Below the pieces are notes generated by a model. It worked only from the letters and a program-made list of their open reading frames with translations, ran no database searches and was not told the origin of the DNA. The position numbers were made by a program, and so were the translations under genes. DNA of 64,000 bases from Zelopaecilomyces penicillatus (lineage: Eukaryota; Ascomycota; Sordariomycetes; Hypocreales; Pseudodiploosporaceae). This document shows, in pieces, positions 25,930-38,400 of this stretch; position 1 is the first letter of the stretch, and each line of letters opens with the position of its first letter. The stretch spans positions 2,232,001 through 2,296,000 of the forward strand of contig VCCP01000002.1 in NCBI GenBank assembly GCA_005765155.1. The letters are read 5' to 3'.

Positions 25930-28900
25930 CCTATAATTAATTAATTAATTAATTAATTAAAGCAGCTACTCTTATTAAAGAAGGCTATATAAATAGCTAT
26001 ATTATATATAGGAAAAGCCTTAGCTAAAAGAATTAACTCTATAACATTATATATATCTAATAGAAATTTAATATAAGCCATTAATATTAATTTTATTAAA
26101 GAAGAAAAGAATATAAAACTTAAAGAAATAAACTAGATTTAAAAGCTAGATATCTTTAAACTTATTAATATTATTATTATTAAAATACAATAATAATATT
26201 AAGGCTATTATAATTATAAAAAAGATAATAATTTTAATTAAAGATTTTTTTTTTTTAAAAAAAAGATAATAAAAAGGCTTAAGATTAATAGAAATAATAA
26301 AATCTAAATTAATAAAATAATTTAATCTATAAAGATTAAATAAATATTTTAAAATATTAAAGTATAAAAAGCCTTAAATAAAAATAATATTTTAATAGGA
26401 TTTTTTAAAGCTTATAATTAATTATTTTATATAATAATAATATATTTTATAATTAAAAGCTTTAAATTATAATACTTTATATAATATCTTTATTATATAA
26501 TTATAATAATCCTAAAAAAGCTAAAGAAAAAGCTAATAGCTTATTAAACTATTAATAAATAAAGATTTATTTCTTTATTAATTATAATAAAAACAATTAT
26601 TAAAATAGTTTTTAATATATATATCTTTAATATTATAAATTAAATAGGTATTTTATTAAAACTTTAAATAAGAAATTAAATAAATTAAAATATTAAACCT
26701 ATAATTTTTTTTATAAAAAGTATTTAAAAGGTTTAGGTTTTTATAATAATATAATATTAATTAAATTAAATATTAAAAAGGCTTTTAATATAATTATATA
26801 TTATAAATTCCTTTAAATTCTTTAATAAAAGAATTCTTAAAATAAATAATAAACTAATTATATAATTATTTTAATAAAAGAATAAGAAAACTATATCTAG
26901 ATAATATTATAATAGATTTATTTTTTATTTTTTTAAGGATATTATAAAAATCTTTATTTTATTTAATTCTTTTTATTTTATATGTTATTATTTTATATTA
27001 AGCCTTAATTAAGATTTAAGACTTAAATATAATAGAATTCATTAATAATATAAATCTATTTAATAATAGCTTTAATATAAATAATATTTATCTTTAATTA
27101 AAAAAGTCTTAAAGAATATATAAGAAATAATTATAAATTAATAGACTAGAATTTATATTTAAAGATTTTAAACTAATTTATTTTATTAAAGCTTATATTA
27201 TATTTATATAAAGCCTTTTATTTAATAATATTATAATATATCTTATAAAATATATATAATTATTAAATGTTAAATTTAATAAAAGATTTATATATATTAA
27301 ATATTAAGCTAGGATTTAAAATAAATTTATATTATAAAGTCTAATCTTTATAAAGATTATTATAAGGATATAAGGATCTCTTTATTATATAATATAAATA
27401 ATTTATATTATAATAATGTATAATATTATTATTTCTAAAATCATTATACTTTATAAAATAGATAAACTATTAATCTTTAAAAGGATTAAAATTATATATA
27501 TAATATTATTAAGGCTTCTAAAGTTATTTTTATATATCTTTTTAAATTAAAATCCTTTATATTATTATTAAATAATATAATTATAATATTTTATTTAATT
27601 AAATTAATTAAATTAAATTAATATAATATAAGATTATTATTTAAAATAAATAAGCTTTTTAATCTTTAATAATTAAGGAATAATAATCTAAAAAAGGTTT
27701 TTATATATTATTAAAAGAAGTATTAATAATTATAAAGATTATAGATTTATTATATAATTATAATATTATTTATATAAATAGATTAAAAAGCTTTATAAAA
27801 ATATAATAATTTAATTAAAATAAAGAGTTTATTATTTATATAAATAAGAATTAAAAGAATAAGATTAAAAGACTTTTTTTATTATTAAATAATCCTTTTA
27901 TACCTTATATTATTATATAATTATAAGGATAAAAAAATAAGATTATTAAATACCTTATTTTATAATACTAGAATATATTAAATTATTATTAATAAATTCT
28001 TAAATAAGCTATTATATCTTTTTAAAATAGAATTAATTAAATTAATATATTTATAATATTATTTATAATAAAAAAGATTATATAATAAATAATAAATTTT
28101 AAATAATTAAAAGAATATAATTTAATAATATAAATCTAAAAATTAAAAAAAAAAGATAATAATAAAATAAAAATAAAATAATAAAGATATTAAAATATTT
28201 ATAAATAGAATATTATTATAAGATATTCAAGGATTATATATTTAATATAATAAGGCTATAATAATATCTATATATTATTATCTTATATCTTTATATTATA
28301 AAGATCTATATTATTAAAAAGAGTTTTACTCTTTTATTAAAGAATTAAATAATATAACAAAAATATAATAGGAATAAAAAGATATATATAATAATATAAA
28401 AATAATTTAATTATCTTCTTTAATTAATTTATATAAATAATAGAAAGGATAAGATTTATTTATAATTTAATAATAATATTATAAAGCTTGTATTTAATAT
28501 AATTTCTAATAATATTTTAAATTATTATATTTTAATATAAGATTAATAATTATATTAATATAATAAAGATATAATAATATATTATTTTAATAATAAAAGG
28601 ATTATTAATAATAGTTATAATATTTAAAGGGTTTAAATAATAAATAAAGCTAATTTTAATATTTAATAATAATATAATAATCTATATATTTTATTATAAT
28701 TATAATATATATTATAATAATAAATATAATATTAATTAAAGCTTAAAAGATATTAATAATAATAAAAGTATAATATAAATAAATAAATCTATTAATAATA
28801 AACCTAGTATCTTAAAAGGATTTATTTTCTTTAATATTTATTTATTAAATCTAATTTAAATTATATAAAAGAAAAGAAATTATAAAAATATAATATATTT

Positions 28901-29000
28901 TATAATAAAGAAAGAAAGAATAATAATAATATTATTAATTATTTAATATTAATTAAATAAATAATAAAATAATAATAAAAATAATATATTAAAAATGATT
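25930..29000 (+). pseudogene. RIP-degraded non-LTR retrotransposon (LINE) relic
   Basis: Plus-strand translation through stops gives a LINE-type reverse-transcriptase motif at 26765-26815, reading LNIKKAFNIIIYYKFL; the family pattern is L-D-(I/V)-K-x-A-F-D-N-V. About 160 bp downstream, at 26937-26990, is a run with the shape of the G-I-P-Q-G-S-x-L-S-P-x-L-F-x-x-Y motif (IFILFNSFYF in the visible sequence). Order and spacing fit a Tad/I-type LINE RT. The outer limits are guesses: the left one is the TATTACTT array, and no poly-A-like end was found. Confidence 0.6.
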
Positions 29001-30104
29001 ATATAAATATATAATAAAGAAATTAAATGCTTAGATATTATAAAGGTATAATTAATATCTTTAATTTAAAAGAGAGAGAGAGAAAAGAAAAAAAAGAATA
29101 AAAACCTTATCTATTAAAATAGCTTAAAAAATAAAAAAAATAAAAAATAAAAGAAAACAATAAGATTTATATAATAAAAATAATAAAGATATATAATAAT
29201 AGAATTATAAGATTATTAATAGCTATTAATAATATAAAAACAAATAAAGCTATTATAATAATACCTTAAAATAATAATAAATTATAAAACTGTTGAAAAT
29301 AAATAAAAGAATAAAATCCTATAAAATTTAATAAAATCCTAAATTTAATAAATCCTAAAATAATCCTTATAATAAAAGATTTAAGATATATTAATTATAT
29401 TGTATTAAAGATATAATATATATTAATCTAGTTTTAAGGCTAGCTTTATTAATCCCTAGCTATCTAGCTTTAATTAAATAAATATATAAGTATTATATAT
29501 ATTAAATTAATTCCTTATTAATTATTAAATATAAAGATAAGATCTATTATATATAAAAGTGTAAAATATAATATTATAATAATATAAAGAGAAAGTATAA
29601 ATATAAAAAAAGAATATGGCTTTTTTATTTATATTTTTCTTTTTATTTATTAAAGTAAAAGGGATTATTTATCCTATAAAGAGTTTAATCTAGATATAGA
29701 AACTAAATTAATATAATTATAAGGTTAATAATAATAATAATATTATTATTATTTTATTATAATAATCCTATATTATTAATCTTTTATTTTAAAGTTTTTA
29801 ATATATTTTTAAATTATTATTAAATTATATTTTATTTTATTTTAATATTAAAATTATTAATTATATTTCTTTTATTCTTTTTTCTTTATTATATTATAAT
29901 ATTATTTTAAAATTATATAAGTAATAAAAAAGAAATATTATATTATAAAACAAATATTATATTATAAAATAAATATTATAATATTTATATTTATATATAT
30001 ATATATATATTTATATTAAATATTAAAAAAAATATTATTATATATAAACTATATTATAGCTTTAAATTTCTATTATATAATAAATGTTTATTAATTAATA
30101 TAAG

Positions 30105-33060
30105 ATATTATTATTTATATATTATCTTTTTATTATTTATATATTAATAGCTTATATATAGTTTATTTTTTATATATACCTCTTTAATTTAGGCTTATAT
30201 ATTTAAATTTAATTATATAAGGCTAATATTTTAAAAAAATATTATAAAATTATATATAATCCTATAATAGTCTTATTATAATTCTATCTTTATATTTAAC
30301 TTATAATATTATATTCATTTTTTAATACTTTAATAATATAACTATTTTATCTTTATTATTAATATTATTATTAATATTATATATATTCTTTATTAAATTC
30401 TATAAATTCTTTTAGAAATATTATTATAATAATAATATAGTTTTATTAAAGAAATTATTATATAACCCTTATAACTTTAATAATAATAATTTAAAGACCC
30501 TACTATCCTATACTCTTATATATAATAAAGCTAAAGTAAGAGCTTCTATTAGCTTAAAGCTTTAATAGATTTTTAGTAAATAATTAAATTATAAATTTAA
30601 GATTATTATTTTAAGTATATTAAAATTAAATTAGAAATAGATTTTTTAAATAATAAAAAATAAATATAATTATTAATTATTATTAAATACCTTTATATAT
30701 TTAATATTATATTATTATATAAAGCTATAATAAATACTATAAGATATATTTATTAAAATTTATAGGTTAATTATTAATTAGATATATAATATTCTAAAGT
30801 CTTTAAGCCTTATAAAAGCTAGCCTTTTATTTAAAAGAATATCTATAATAATTATTAAAAGATTTATATTATTAATTTTAAAAGCCTTATAATAATATAA
30901 GCTTTTATTAAGATCTTTAAAAAGAATAGTTTATAATATTATATAAAGCTCTTTTCTAATAATAAACTTAAAATTATTTTATAGATTTTTCTTTAATATA
31001 AAATTATATAAAACTATTTCTTTAAGGTTTTTAATATAGATATTATATATATAAGATTAATTATTCTAGAATTCTTTTTTAGGTTATTAATATTATTAAT
31101 TAAAAATCCTTTATAAATTTTATCTTTAATTTTATTAATATAAAGAAAAAGATTAGATTTTAATAACTTTATAAATAGCTTTATAATTTTTATAATTAAT
31201 TTAGTATTTATATATTATATATAATTATTATAAATAAGAAAATAGCTTTAAAAAGAGTTTTAAATTTAATTATCTTAGATTATAATAATAGCTTTATATT
31301 TATTATATAAATATTAATATAAAGATAAAGATTTAATTATATTAAAGAGATTTAAATATCCTTATAGCTTTTAATATTATTAATAATATTAAAGATATTA
31401 ATATTTTAAAAATTAATAATAATTTAATTATATAAGAGATAAAATAGCTATTTATTTAGGCTAACATAATTCTAAGCTCTAGCTTGAATAACTATAATAA
31501 AGATATTATATTTAAAGCCTATTAAGCTATTATCTATATATTATAAGAAATTAATTTCTTTAAAATATAATAAAAGATAAAGATTATATATAATAGATAT
31601 TAAAATTATATTTTAATATATATTTTAAAAGAATATATATTCTAATATATATAATAAATAAAGTATTATCTTAATTAATATTATAATTTTAATTAATAAA
31701 TTAATAATTTTATAAAAATAATATATAAAGATTTAAAATCCTATTTAATTAATAAATATATAAATCTTTATTTTCTTTTTAATTTAATATAATAAATAAT
31801 ATAATAAAAGGAATATATATATATTAAAAAAGCTATTATTATATAAATATATTAATAGCTTTAATTCCTTAAATAAGCTTAGCTTAATAATATAATAATT
31901 ATTATTATATATATAACTATTAATTTAATTAATAAATAATATTAACTAGCTTTAATTTTAATCTTATTATTAATTTATAAAGCTATATTATTTAAGCCTT
32001 ATAATAATTATTTTATATAATAATATAGGATTTCTTATATATATTTTATTTTATAAAAATTAAAAGCTATAGAATTATTTTATAAAAAGAATATTTATTT
32101 TTATTAATAGCTTAAAAAGTTATTAATAAAGATAATCTTATCTATTATATTAAATTTAATTAATTTAATACCTAGGATTTAAAAGAATTACTTTTTTAAA
32201 TATATAATCCTAATATTATTAAAAATCTTTATAATTATTTATACCTTATAATAAATAAAAAGCTATTAATATTATTTAAGTTTAATATATAAGATATAAA
32301 GGAAATAAAGGCTATTTTAATTATATAAAATAAATATAGATATAGGTATAACTATATCTATTTATTTTATATAAGCTAGCTGGTTTTATAAAGATTTAAT
32401 ATTATTATTTTAATTAAATAATATAATATATTATTATATTTAATATATTCTTTTAAAATATATTAAGATTTATTAATATAATATAGATATTATAATTAAT
32501 TTGAAAAAAGAGATATATTTATAATTTAAAAAAAAAATCTCTTAATAAAGAGTTATTATATTATAATTTAATATATTAAAACTATATTATAGATATTATT
32601 TATATAAGTTTTATAATACTCTTATTTTTAAGCTAATTTTAAAGATTATAATTATATAAAATACTTATAATTTTAAATATAATCTTATAATAAAGATTAT
32701 AATTTAAATTAAATTTATAGTATATATATTCTTAATATTTAATTTATTTAATTTATTTACTTAACTTTATTATTATATTAAACATATATTTATTTATTAA
32801 ATTAATATTAAAATATAATTCTTTAATCTTTTATTTATATAAATTAAATATTATATAAAATATCTTAATTTATTTATAAAAATAAACCTTTTTATTTAAT
32901 TTATCTTTTAAAAGTTTTATAAATATTATAAAATCTAATATATATAACTAATTTAATAATAATATAATCTATAATATAAACCTAATATATATTTTTAAAT
33001 TAATAATATTATAAGCTATTATATAAGCTATAATATATAAATAATAAATAAAAATACTTT
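30105..33060 (+). mobile_element. Family E repeat, copy E1 (plus orientation)
   Basis: Matches the reverse complement of 39784-42363 over long stretches. For example, 31690-31850 matches the complement of about 40800-40950, sharing taaatctttattttcttttt and aataatataataaaa. The start near 30105 matches the complement of the right end of the other copy. RIP has destroyed any reading frame. No transposase motif could be assigned. Confidence 0.65.
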
Positions 33061-33261
33061 AATAAGAATTCTTATATCTTATTTATTATAATTTTATATA
33101 ATAATAAATAATTATAAAAATAAATATTATATTATATTATTTTTATTTTATATTTATATATATTAAATTAATCTTATAATAGGAAATCAATATATTTATT
33201 TCTTATTATATTATTACTGTTTTTTAAATATCCTAATTATTTAGATATATAGGCATTTCTG

Positions 33262-33339
33262 GGCCAATAAAGAGGTGTGCCTCCTTATTGGCTACCCAAG
33301 TGTGCCTTTCATCAAGACCCTTAGCAACGGGTAACTCGC
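33262..33339 (+). repeat. Unmutated copy of the short island-edge repeat
   Basis: Counterpart of 8065-8142 that kept its C and G. It lies exactly at the border between AT-rich block 3 and the island, 80-160 bp upstream of the Csm1 start codon. It includes the hairpin at 33263-33292 and two direct copies of GTGTGCCT (33275-33282 and 33300-33307). Confidence 0.7.
33263..33292. promoter_or_regulatory. Perfect-arm hairpin with back-to-back CCAAT boxes upstream of the Csm1 gene
   Basis: gccaataa (33263-33270) pairs with ttattggc (33285-33292), and gagg (33272-33275) pairs with cctc (33280-33283). There is one mismatch pair between them and a 4-nt tgtg loop, so the 30-bp dyad is symmetrical. Each outer arm contains a CCAAT box facing opposite ways, a possible CCAAT-binding-complex site. 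The start codon is 130 bp downstream. It could instead be a transposon terminus. Confidence 0.55.
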
Positions 33340-33340
33340 A

Positions 33341-33349
33341 GCTTATAAA
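33341..33349 (+). promoter_or_regulatory. Possible TATA-like element of the Csm1 gene
   Basis: The string cttataaac lies about 75 bp upstream of the ATG at 33422. The position is plausible for a core promoter; no transcription start data are available. Confidence 0.3.
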
Positions 33350-33421
33350 CCTCTTGACCCAATTACAGATTTAGCCTACCACTTCGTTCCTCTTATATTG
33401 ACTTTCCTCTTAAATTACCTC

Positions 33422-34936
33422 ATGGCATCCCGAAAGAAGGCGGTAGGTAGTTTAGCGAGTCTTATGGAGCCAGATTCAGAGCCCGATTTCGACAGCTTCG
33501 ATAACAATACCGATTTGGTACCCCCAACTCTCGTAACAAGACCAAGAACAACAAGAGCACGGGCACGTTTGGGAGCAACTGGCAACAATTCCATACCCAC
33601 AGCCAGAAGTCGCCCCGTCCGTGGCAGAGGAGCAGCCAAACCTCGTATTTCCAGAAGATGTGCACTACATGACACAAACAACTCCGATACGCAAAGTGCT
33701 TTACAAAGAGCAGGAAAGAATCTTCTTAATGAGGATGCTCACAACTTATTTCACACTGATATTGAGGGCCCAGAGCCACCAATAGCTAGATCGAGTCGAC
33801 TAGGGACAGGCAATAGGGAGACTGATGACTCCGCAGGTCCTCCCATTACTGTCATTAAAAGGAAGTGCCGTGATCGTTCGGCGTTGAAAAGAGACGGAGC
33901 GCTGTTAGAAGAGGTTCCTGTCTCCCAGGGTTTAGATGATAATGCTACTGGTAGAGTATCAGACGATCTCTTGGGTAGTGAAACAATTTCTATGCATTCG
34001 GCCGAAGCTAGTTTAGTCAAGGAAAGCCCTGATTTCATTATGAGTGATCCGTCACCTAGCAGACTCCTTGAAGACTTAAAAAAAAAATACCGTAGTTTGG
34101 AGTTGCGCTACTGTGACCTACAGAATCTGGGCATTAGGGCAGCAGAACGCAATTTTGAACAGCTTCAAGAACAAGCACAGAAAAATGCGGCCAGTGAGTA
34201 CTTCATCAAGAGATTGTTACAAAACAATGGCTAATTCGGGAATTTGTAGCTGCAAATGACCTGATCTCGCAGCTGAAACATGAATTGGCCACGCTGTCGG
34301 AGAGGGTTCGGCAAGGGGATGAGTGGGGTCAGAAACTTCAAGCCAGTAACACAGAGGTAGAGGTATTAGGAATACAGCTGTCTCATCTCAAGACTGAGCT
34401 TTGTGAAGCTAAACGCGAAGTCGCAAAGTTATCGACAAAGTTGGAAGCCAGCAGGAATGCCGAAATTGGTAGTTGGGCCCCTGGAAGCGCTTTGAAGACG
34501 GCAGGAGCATCGAACCGAGCAACGTTATCAGATTCAATACAAGCCGCTCGAGCAGCTCAATCAAAACAGGACCTCTACAGTGACCTGACAGGTCTTATTC
34601 TCCGAGACCTCAAGCGAAATGGCCAAGAGGACGTTTTTGACTGTATTCAAACAGGTCGAAACGGGAGTGAGTAGAACACCGATTTCTTTAACCAACTGTC
34701 GATCACTAACCCGCCTCTCAGCTCTGCATTTCAAGCTCGCAGCTGAAAAGACGGAAAAGGCAGACAGTTATGATGATGTACAATTTTCTTATCGACCTCA
34801 ACTAGATACAAATCGCGATCGAGATTTGATGGGGATGCTGCCAGACTATCTAACTGAGGAAATCACATTTCCTCGACTACACGCTTCCAAGTTCTATACA
34901 CGGGTGACAAAGGCGTTAATGGAGCGCAGTGATTAG
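33422..34936 (+). CDS. CSM1: Csm1/Pcs1 monopolin-complex chromosome segregation protein (3 exons, 467 aa)
   Basis: Homologue of yeast Csm1 / fission yeast Pcs1, a kinetochore- and nucleolus-associated protein that clamps microtubule attachment sites and supports rDNA and centromere integrity. The model is join(33422..34193, 34250..34666, 34722..34936). Intron 1 (34194-34249) starts gtgagt, with branch ctaatt and end tgtag; intron 2 (34667-34721) starts gtgagt, with branch ctaac and end ctcag. Splicing creates NAATANDLISQL and QTGRNGTLHFKLA, which a read-through would break. The order is a basic, disordered N terminus (MASRKKAVGSLASLMEPDSE, then Arg/Pro-rich), a coiled coil at roughly residues 205-345 starting LLEDLKKKYRSLELRY, and a globular Csm1 domain at about 365-460 (DLYSDLTGLILRDLKR, EDVFDCIQTGRNGT, FSYRPQLDTNRDRDLMGMLPDYLTEEITFPR split across the text). 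Length and order are typical. It converges on the CTF1-type gene. Confidence 0.93.
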
Positions 34937-35486
34937 CTATAAGACAGGCAGGCTGTTATTATTATCATTAGTTTTTGAAAGAAAATCTAGATTTAAATCA
35001 ACATCTATTTTATTAACGTTATTATAAGTAGTGCAGTTATAGCATTTGTGTTAATATACTACATTTGTTAACCGGTTCAGCTACTTTGGGTTACAATGTC
35101 GACTGATTGCGCATATACAACAACTTCCAAAACTAATTCCCCTTTATCATTCGGGGGTGATTAGTGAGAAACTGCGCTGCATAAGGCGAGGTCTGGTCTC
35201 GGAGGATTTATTGGTAACGTAGGATTGGGGTTTCAATTCTGAGCTGTATAATCAAATCGTACCACTAAATGGTGCCGAGCTATATTCCATCATCGGATGA
35301 AGCAAATGCACAAAAGGCCCTTAAAGCTATCACAGCCGAGGTACCCAATCACGTTTCAAATCAAGATCAAGACTCGTTTGACAACAAGTGGATGTCATAT
35401 TATGGATTTTCGAAGTATACTGCAGCATTTACGTGTCATACTCAAGGTCTTACTGGTTTCAACTAATTCTGTTGCATGCTGACGGC
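34937..35486. other. Intergenic region between convergent CSM1 and CTF1-type genes
   Basis: About 550 bp that must hold both 3' untranslated regions. The first 100 bp after the CSM1 stop is AT-rich; the rest has normal composition. A 65-codon open frame (35269-35466) is described separately. A tRNA-like B-box string near 35230 has no matching A box or stem, so no RNA gene is called. Confidence 0.6.
35269..35466 (+). CDS. Short open frame of unknown status (65 codons)
   Basis: An ATG-started frame between the two convergent genes. The peptide starts MVPSYIPSSDEANAQ and is mixed in composition, without membrane segments or a signal peptide. I do not recognise it. It may be chance coding potential within the 3' UTRs, a decayed exon of a lost gene, or a real short gene. 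No splice partner was found. Confidence 0.2.
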   Translation: MVPSYIPSSDEANAQKALKAITAEVPNHVSNQDQDSFDNKWMSYYGFSKYTAAFTCHTQGLTGFN

Positions 35487-38400
35487 TCATCCTAACGGGA
35501 GGTCGAGATTTAGACTACTCGTATCGCCGTTGATACCGAAGAATTGAAACCTAGGAAGATGATCAGTTGAAGATATGTAAGCATCAAGGTCAAGGTGGCG
35601 AACCAATCTTCGACATTCAAGGTCGTTGGCGCCGGCTGTCCTTGGGCTGAACTTGTGCTCCAACTGTCTGGACTTTGGCCATCTGGCATTGTACCGTCGA
35701 ATCCAGGTTGCCACAAGTTCGATGGGCCGACAAAACTAGGCATTTGGATAATCCCGTTGCCCTGGCTGGAGCCTCTTTGTTGGAACTGGCTCCCTGGCAC
35801 AGCTGATCCAATGCTGCCAGCTGCTACTTGACCCATAATATTCTGGTCTATGTTTTGATGTGTTTGAGAAGGTGACATATTTGGAAATGCTGGCATGCTG
35901 GAGCTCTCGGGAAACAGTTGATCAGGTTGAAAGTTTTCCCACAACGACTGAGAAATATTGGGCGAATTTCGTGTCACCAGATAGAGATCTGGGGGTGTGG
36001 TTGGCACAGAGAATGATGGATTGAATGGTGTGGCAGGGCGCGTCTGCGGTCGGGAGCTTGTGCCACCCATAAATGTATCAGCTACATTCTGGCGAGCGGT
36101 TGGGGAGTCTCCTGAGCTGCGCCGTCCATCATTCTTCACGGCGCTTGGTGTTTGAGGTCTTGACCGTTCATATGATTCATGGGGGGTAGGAGTGTTGGCC
36201 GTGAAATCAATGGCCATGTCGTCATACTTGCGCTTCGGTGGCTCTTGTGTTTTGTTATGTTGCTCCAACTTAGAGATGCTCTGTTGAACCTTTCGATGAC
36301 GTTTTGCGCCGGCTTTCTGTAACCGCTCCTCTAGACCCTTGTTGCCGATGATTGATTCAAACAGAGTGTACACCATTTTGCCGACGAGCCATACACGCGA
36401 GACTTCTTTCATAGCTTGCATGCAGCTTCGCATCCTGTCCTGCGTGACTTGTTGAATTGAAGGTACTGGCGACTTCATTTGATAAACGTGCATAATGAGG
36501 GCTGAGAATAGGCTGTATACGATAAAGGCTGGGCAATAACGAAGCTGGTCATGAGCCGCTAAATTTTCCACGATCGAGGTAATCATAGCTGCTGCCTGAA
36601 AAGCGATGTTCCTTGATGGGTAAGGTGATTCCTCTGGGAAACGTGAGGAACTGCTGCCGCCTGGTGGCATATGTGCTCTATGGAGAAGACATAGTGTTGT
36701 GTAGTAGTTGGAATGCAACAGTGCAGACCAAAAGTGATGGCGGGGCATCTCCCAGTAAACAAGTTTGGGGCAATTCTGAAGCCAGTCGGCGAGAGCCATA
36801 TCGCTATGTGTTAAATCGATAGCATTTCGTTGCCGGCCTTTAGATGCTACCGAGTACTGTTGTGACAGAACTAGTCCCATTATTTCGCACAGCTTGACAT
36901 ATTGCAAGAAGAACTGCACATGTATAGGATCTGGAGGAAAATCTCCAATACGGTCCAAGTCATCCTCTATAAAGTCATCCTCTGTCAACATCTCCACATC
37001 TGAATCATCAAGATTGATATGCACAGGGCGGCCGAGTGCGACCGCGACAGACCGGTCTCGAGTGAATAAGGTCCACCAAATTCGTTTCCAGAGACGTTTA
37101 TCAGACTTGCTTAGTTGCGAGCGTTCAACTGTTCGATGCATACCTGAGCCTTGGGCAACTATAGTGGCGACCCGACTCCAGTAAAACACATTCTTCGTAA
37201 CATCTTCTGGGCCTTCCCAATACCAACCCATAAGTAATAGTGATTGCACAATAGTAACTCGATCGTCTTCATAATTGGCGTCATAAAGAGCCTTGGCTCT
37301 TTTGTAGAAGGTCAGTGCAGCGGGGGTGGTTGAACCATTAGCATCCATCAGCTGTGCGTTATTGCAAACCCTGGAGCCAGCCAACAAAACTGCTTGGAGT
37401 AGTAGCAGAGATGGGGGATTCTTGGGATCACGATATTGTCTCATGAAACGGGTGCGGTTAATAACCGGAACTATCGGGTGAACCCATTTGAAATAAGCAT
37501 CGATTAACTCATCGCAGAGGGATCGTGGTGGCAACAAGAAAGCACCGCGTTGATGGAGAATATCAATTTCAACATTGTCTAGCTCAGTAAGTCTGGCTCG
37601 GGCGCCACGGACATTCTCAGGGAGGGGATAATGAACGACGTCGGCAGAGCCTTGGCGGTCGTGGACAAGAAGTGTTAGATTAGATGATTCGCCTAGGTAA
37701 GCAACACGGCCTGCTTCTGTGATCGGGGCGCGGGTGAACTTGGGCTTCATAACCAGATTTAAGTAGGTACCGTTATCGACCTCTTCCTTCCTAGCCTGGG
37801 CCTCGGTTAGTGAAGTGGGAGGAGTTCCATCGGTGGTGTGAGATGCGGTAGGCGCTCGAGGAGAGTACGCATTGGTTCCGCTTTGGGGTGTCTGTTGTGG
37901 GTCTTCAGAGCCATCACCGTGGTCACTGCTCAAAAGTTGGTATTAAAGAGGCTTTGCCCATCAAAAGCGATGTATATATATGATCAAGGAAAGTGGTACC
38001 TATCCGAATCTTTATTGGCGTGGCTGCCAGGGTTGGGGACTTTCTTTCGCTTCGGTGTTGGAATGCGACATTCAATCTGGAAGGCGACACAGTTGGTGCA
38101 GGGAACCCCGAGACTAGCTGCATCACATCGAACCTAAAGAAATGGTTGAGAGTGATGAGCAAGCGACTAAGACTAGGTGAGGAATAATTGATCGTAGTTA
38201 TACCTTCCGGGCGTGGCACGTCTGTGAGGTAGCAGTGGACAGTCAGCAGCGTGGTTTCGAAGGGGAGGTTGGCGGGGGCCCCTCCAGACGCGATGCCTCG
38301 GCTCTTGGAAATAGACGGGGTAATGCCGCAAAAGGATGTCAACATCAACTGCGAAGTGACCCGCAGAACACATACCTCACATGCCCGTGACGCTCTTTGC

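Larger units (their letters stand above)
10365..33250. repeat. AT-rich RIP-degraded block 3 (about 22.9 kb)
   Basis: A mosaic of mutated mobile elements and simple arrays without an intact gene. Resolved parts are tandem arrays (11275-11386, 11974-12105, 15017-15120, 23807-24128, 25856-25922), a family F fragment (15370-15790), family B copy 1 (15830-17850), a gypsy pol relic (about 20000-23800), a LINE relic (about 25930-29000) and family E copy 1 (about 30105-33060). I could assign nothing in 10365-11270, 12110-15010, 17850-20000, 24130-25850 and 29000-30100. Confidence 0.85.

Noticed and set aside
35090..35250. Possible tRNA (string ggtttcaattc resembles a B box)
   Set aside because: No A box, acceptor stem or cloverleaf could be drawn.
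38293..38300. CCTCGG site as autoregulatory element of the CTF1-type gene
   Set aside because: A single hexamer inside intron 2, expected by chance in normal-composition DNA; none in the upstream region.
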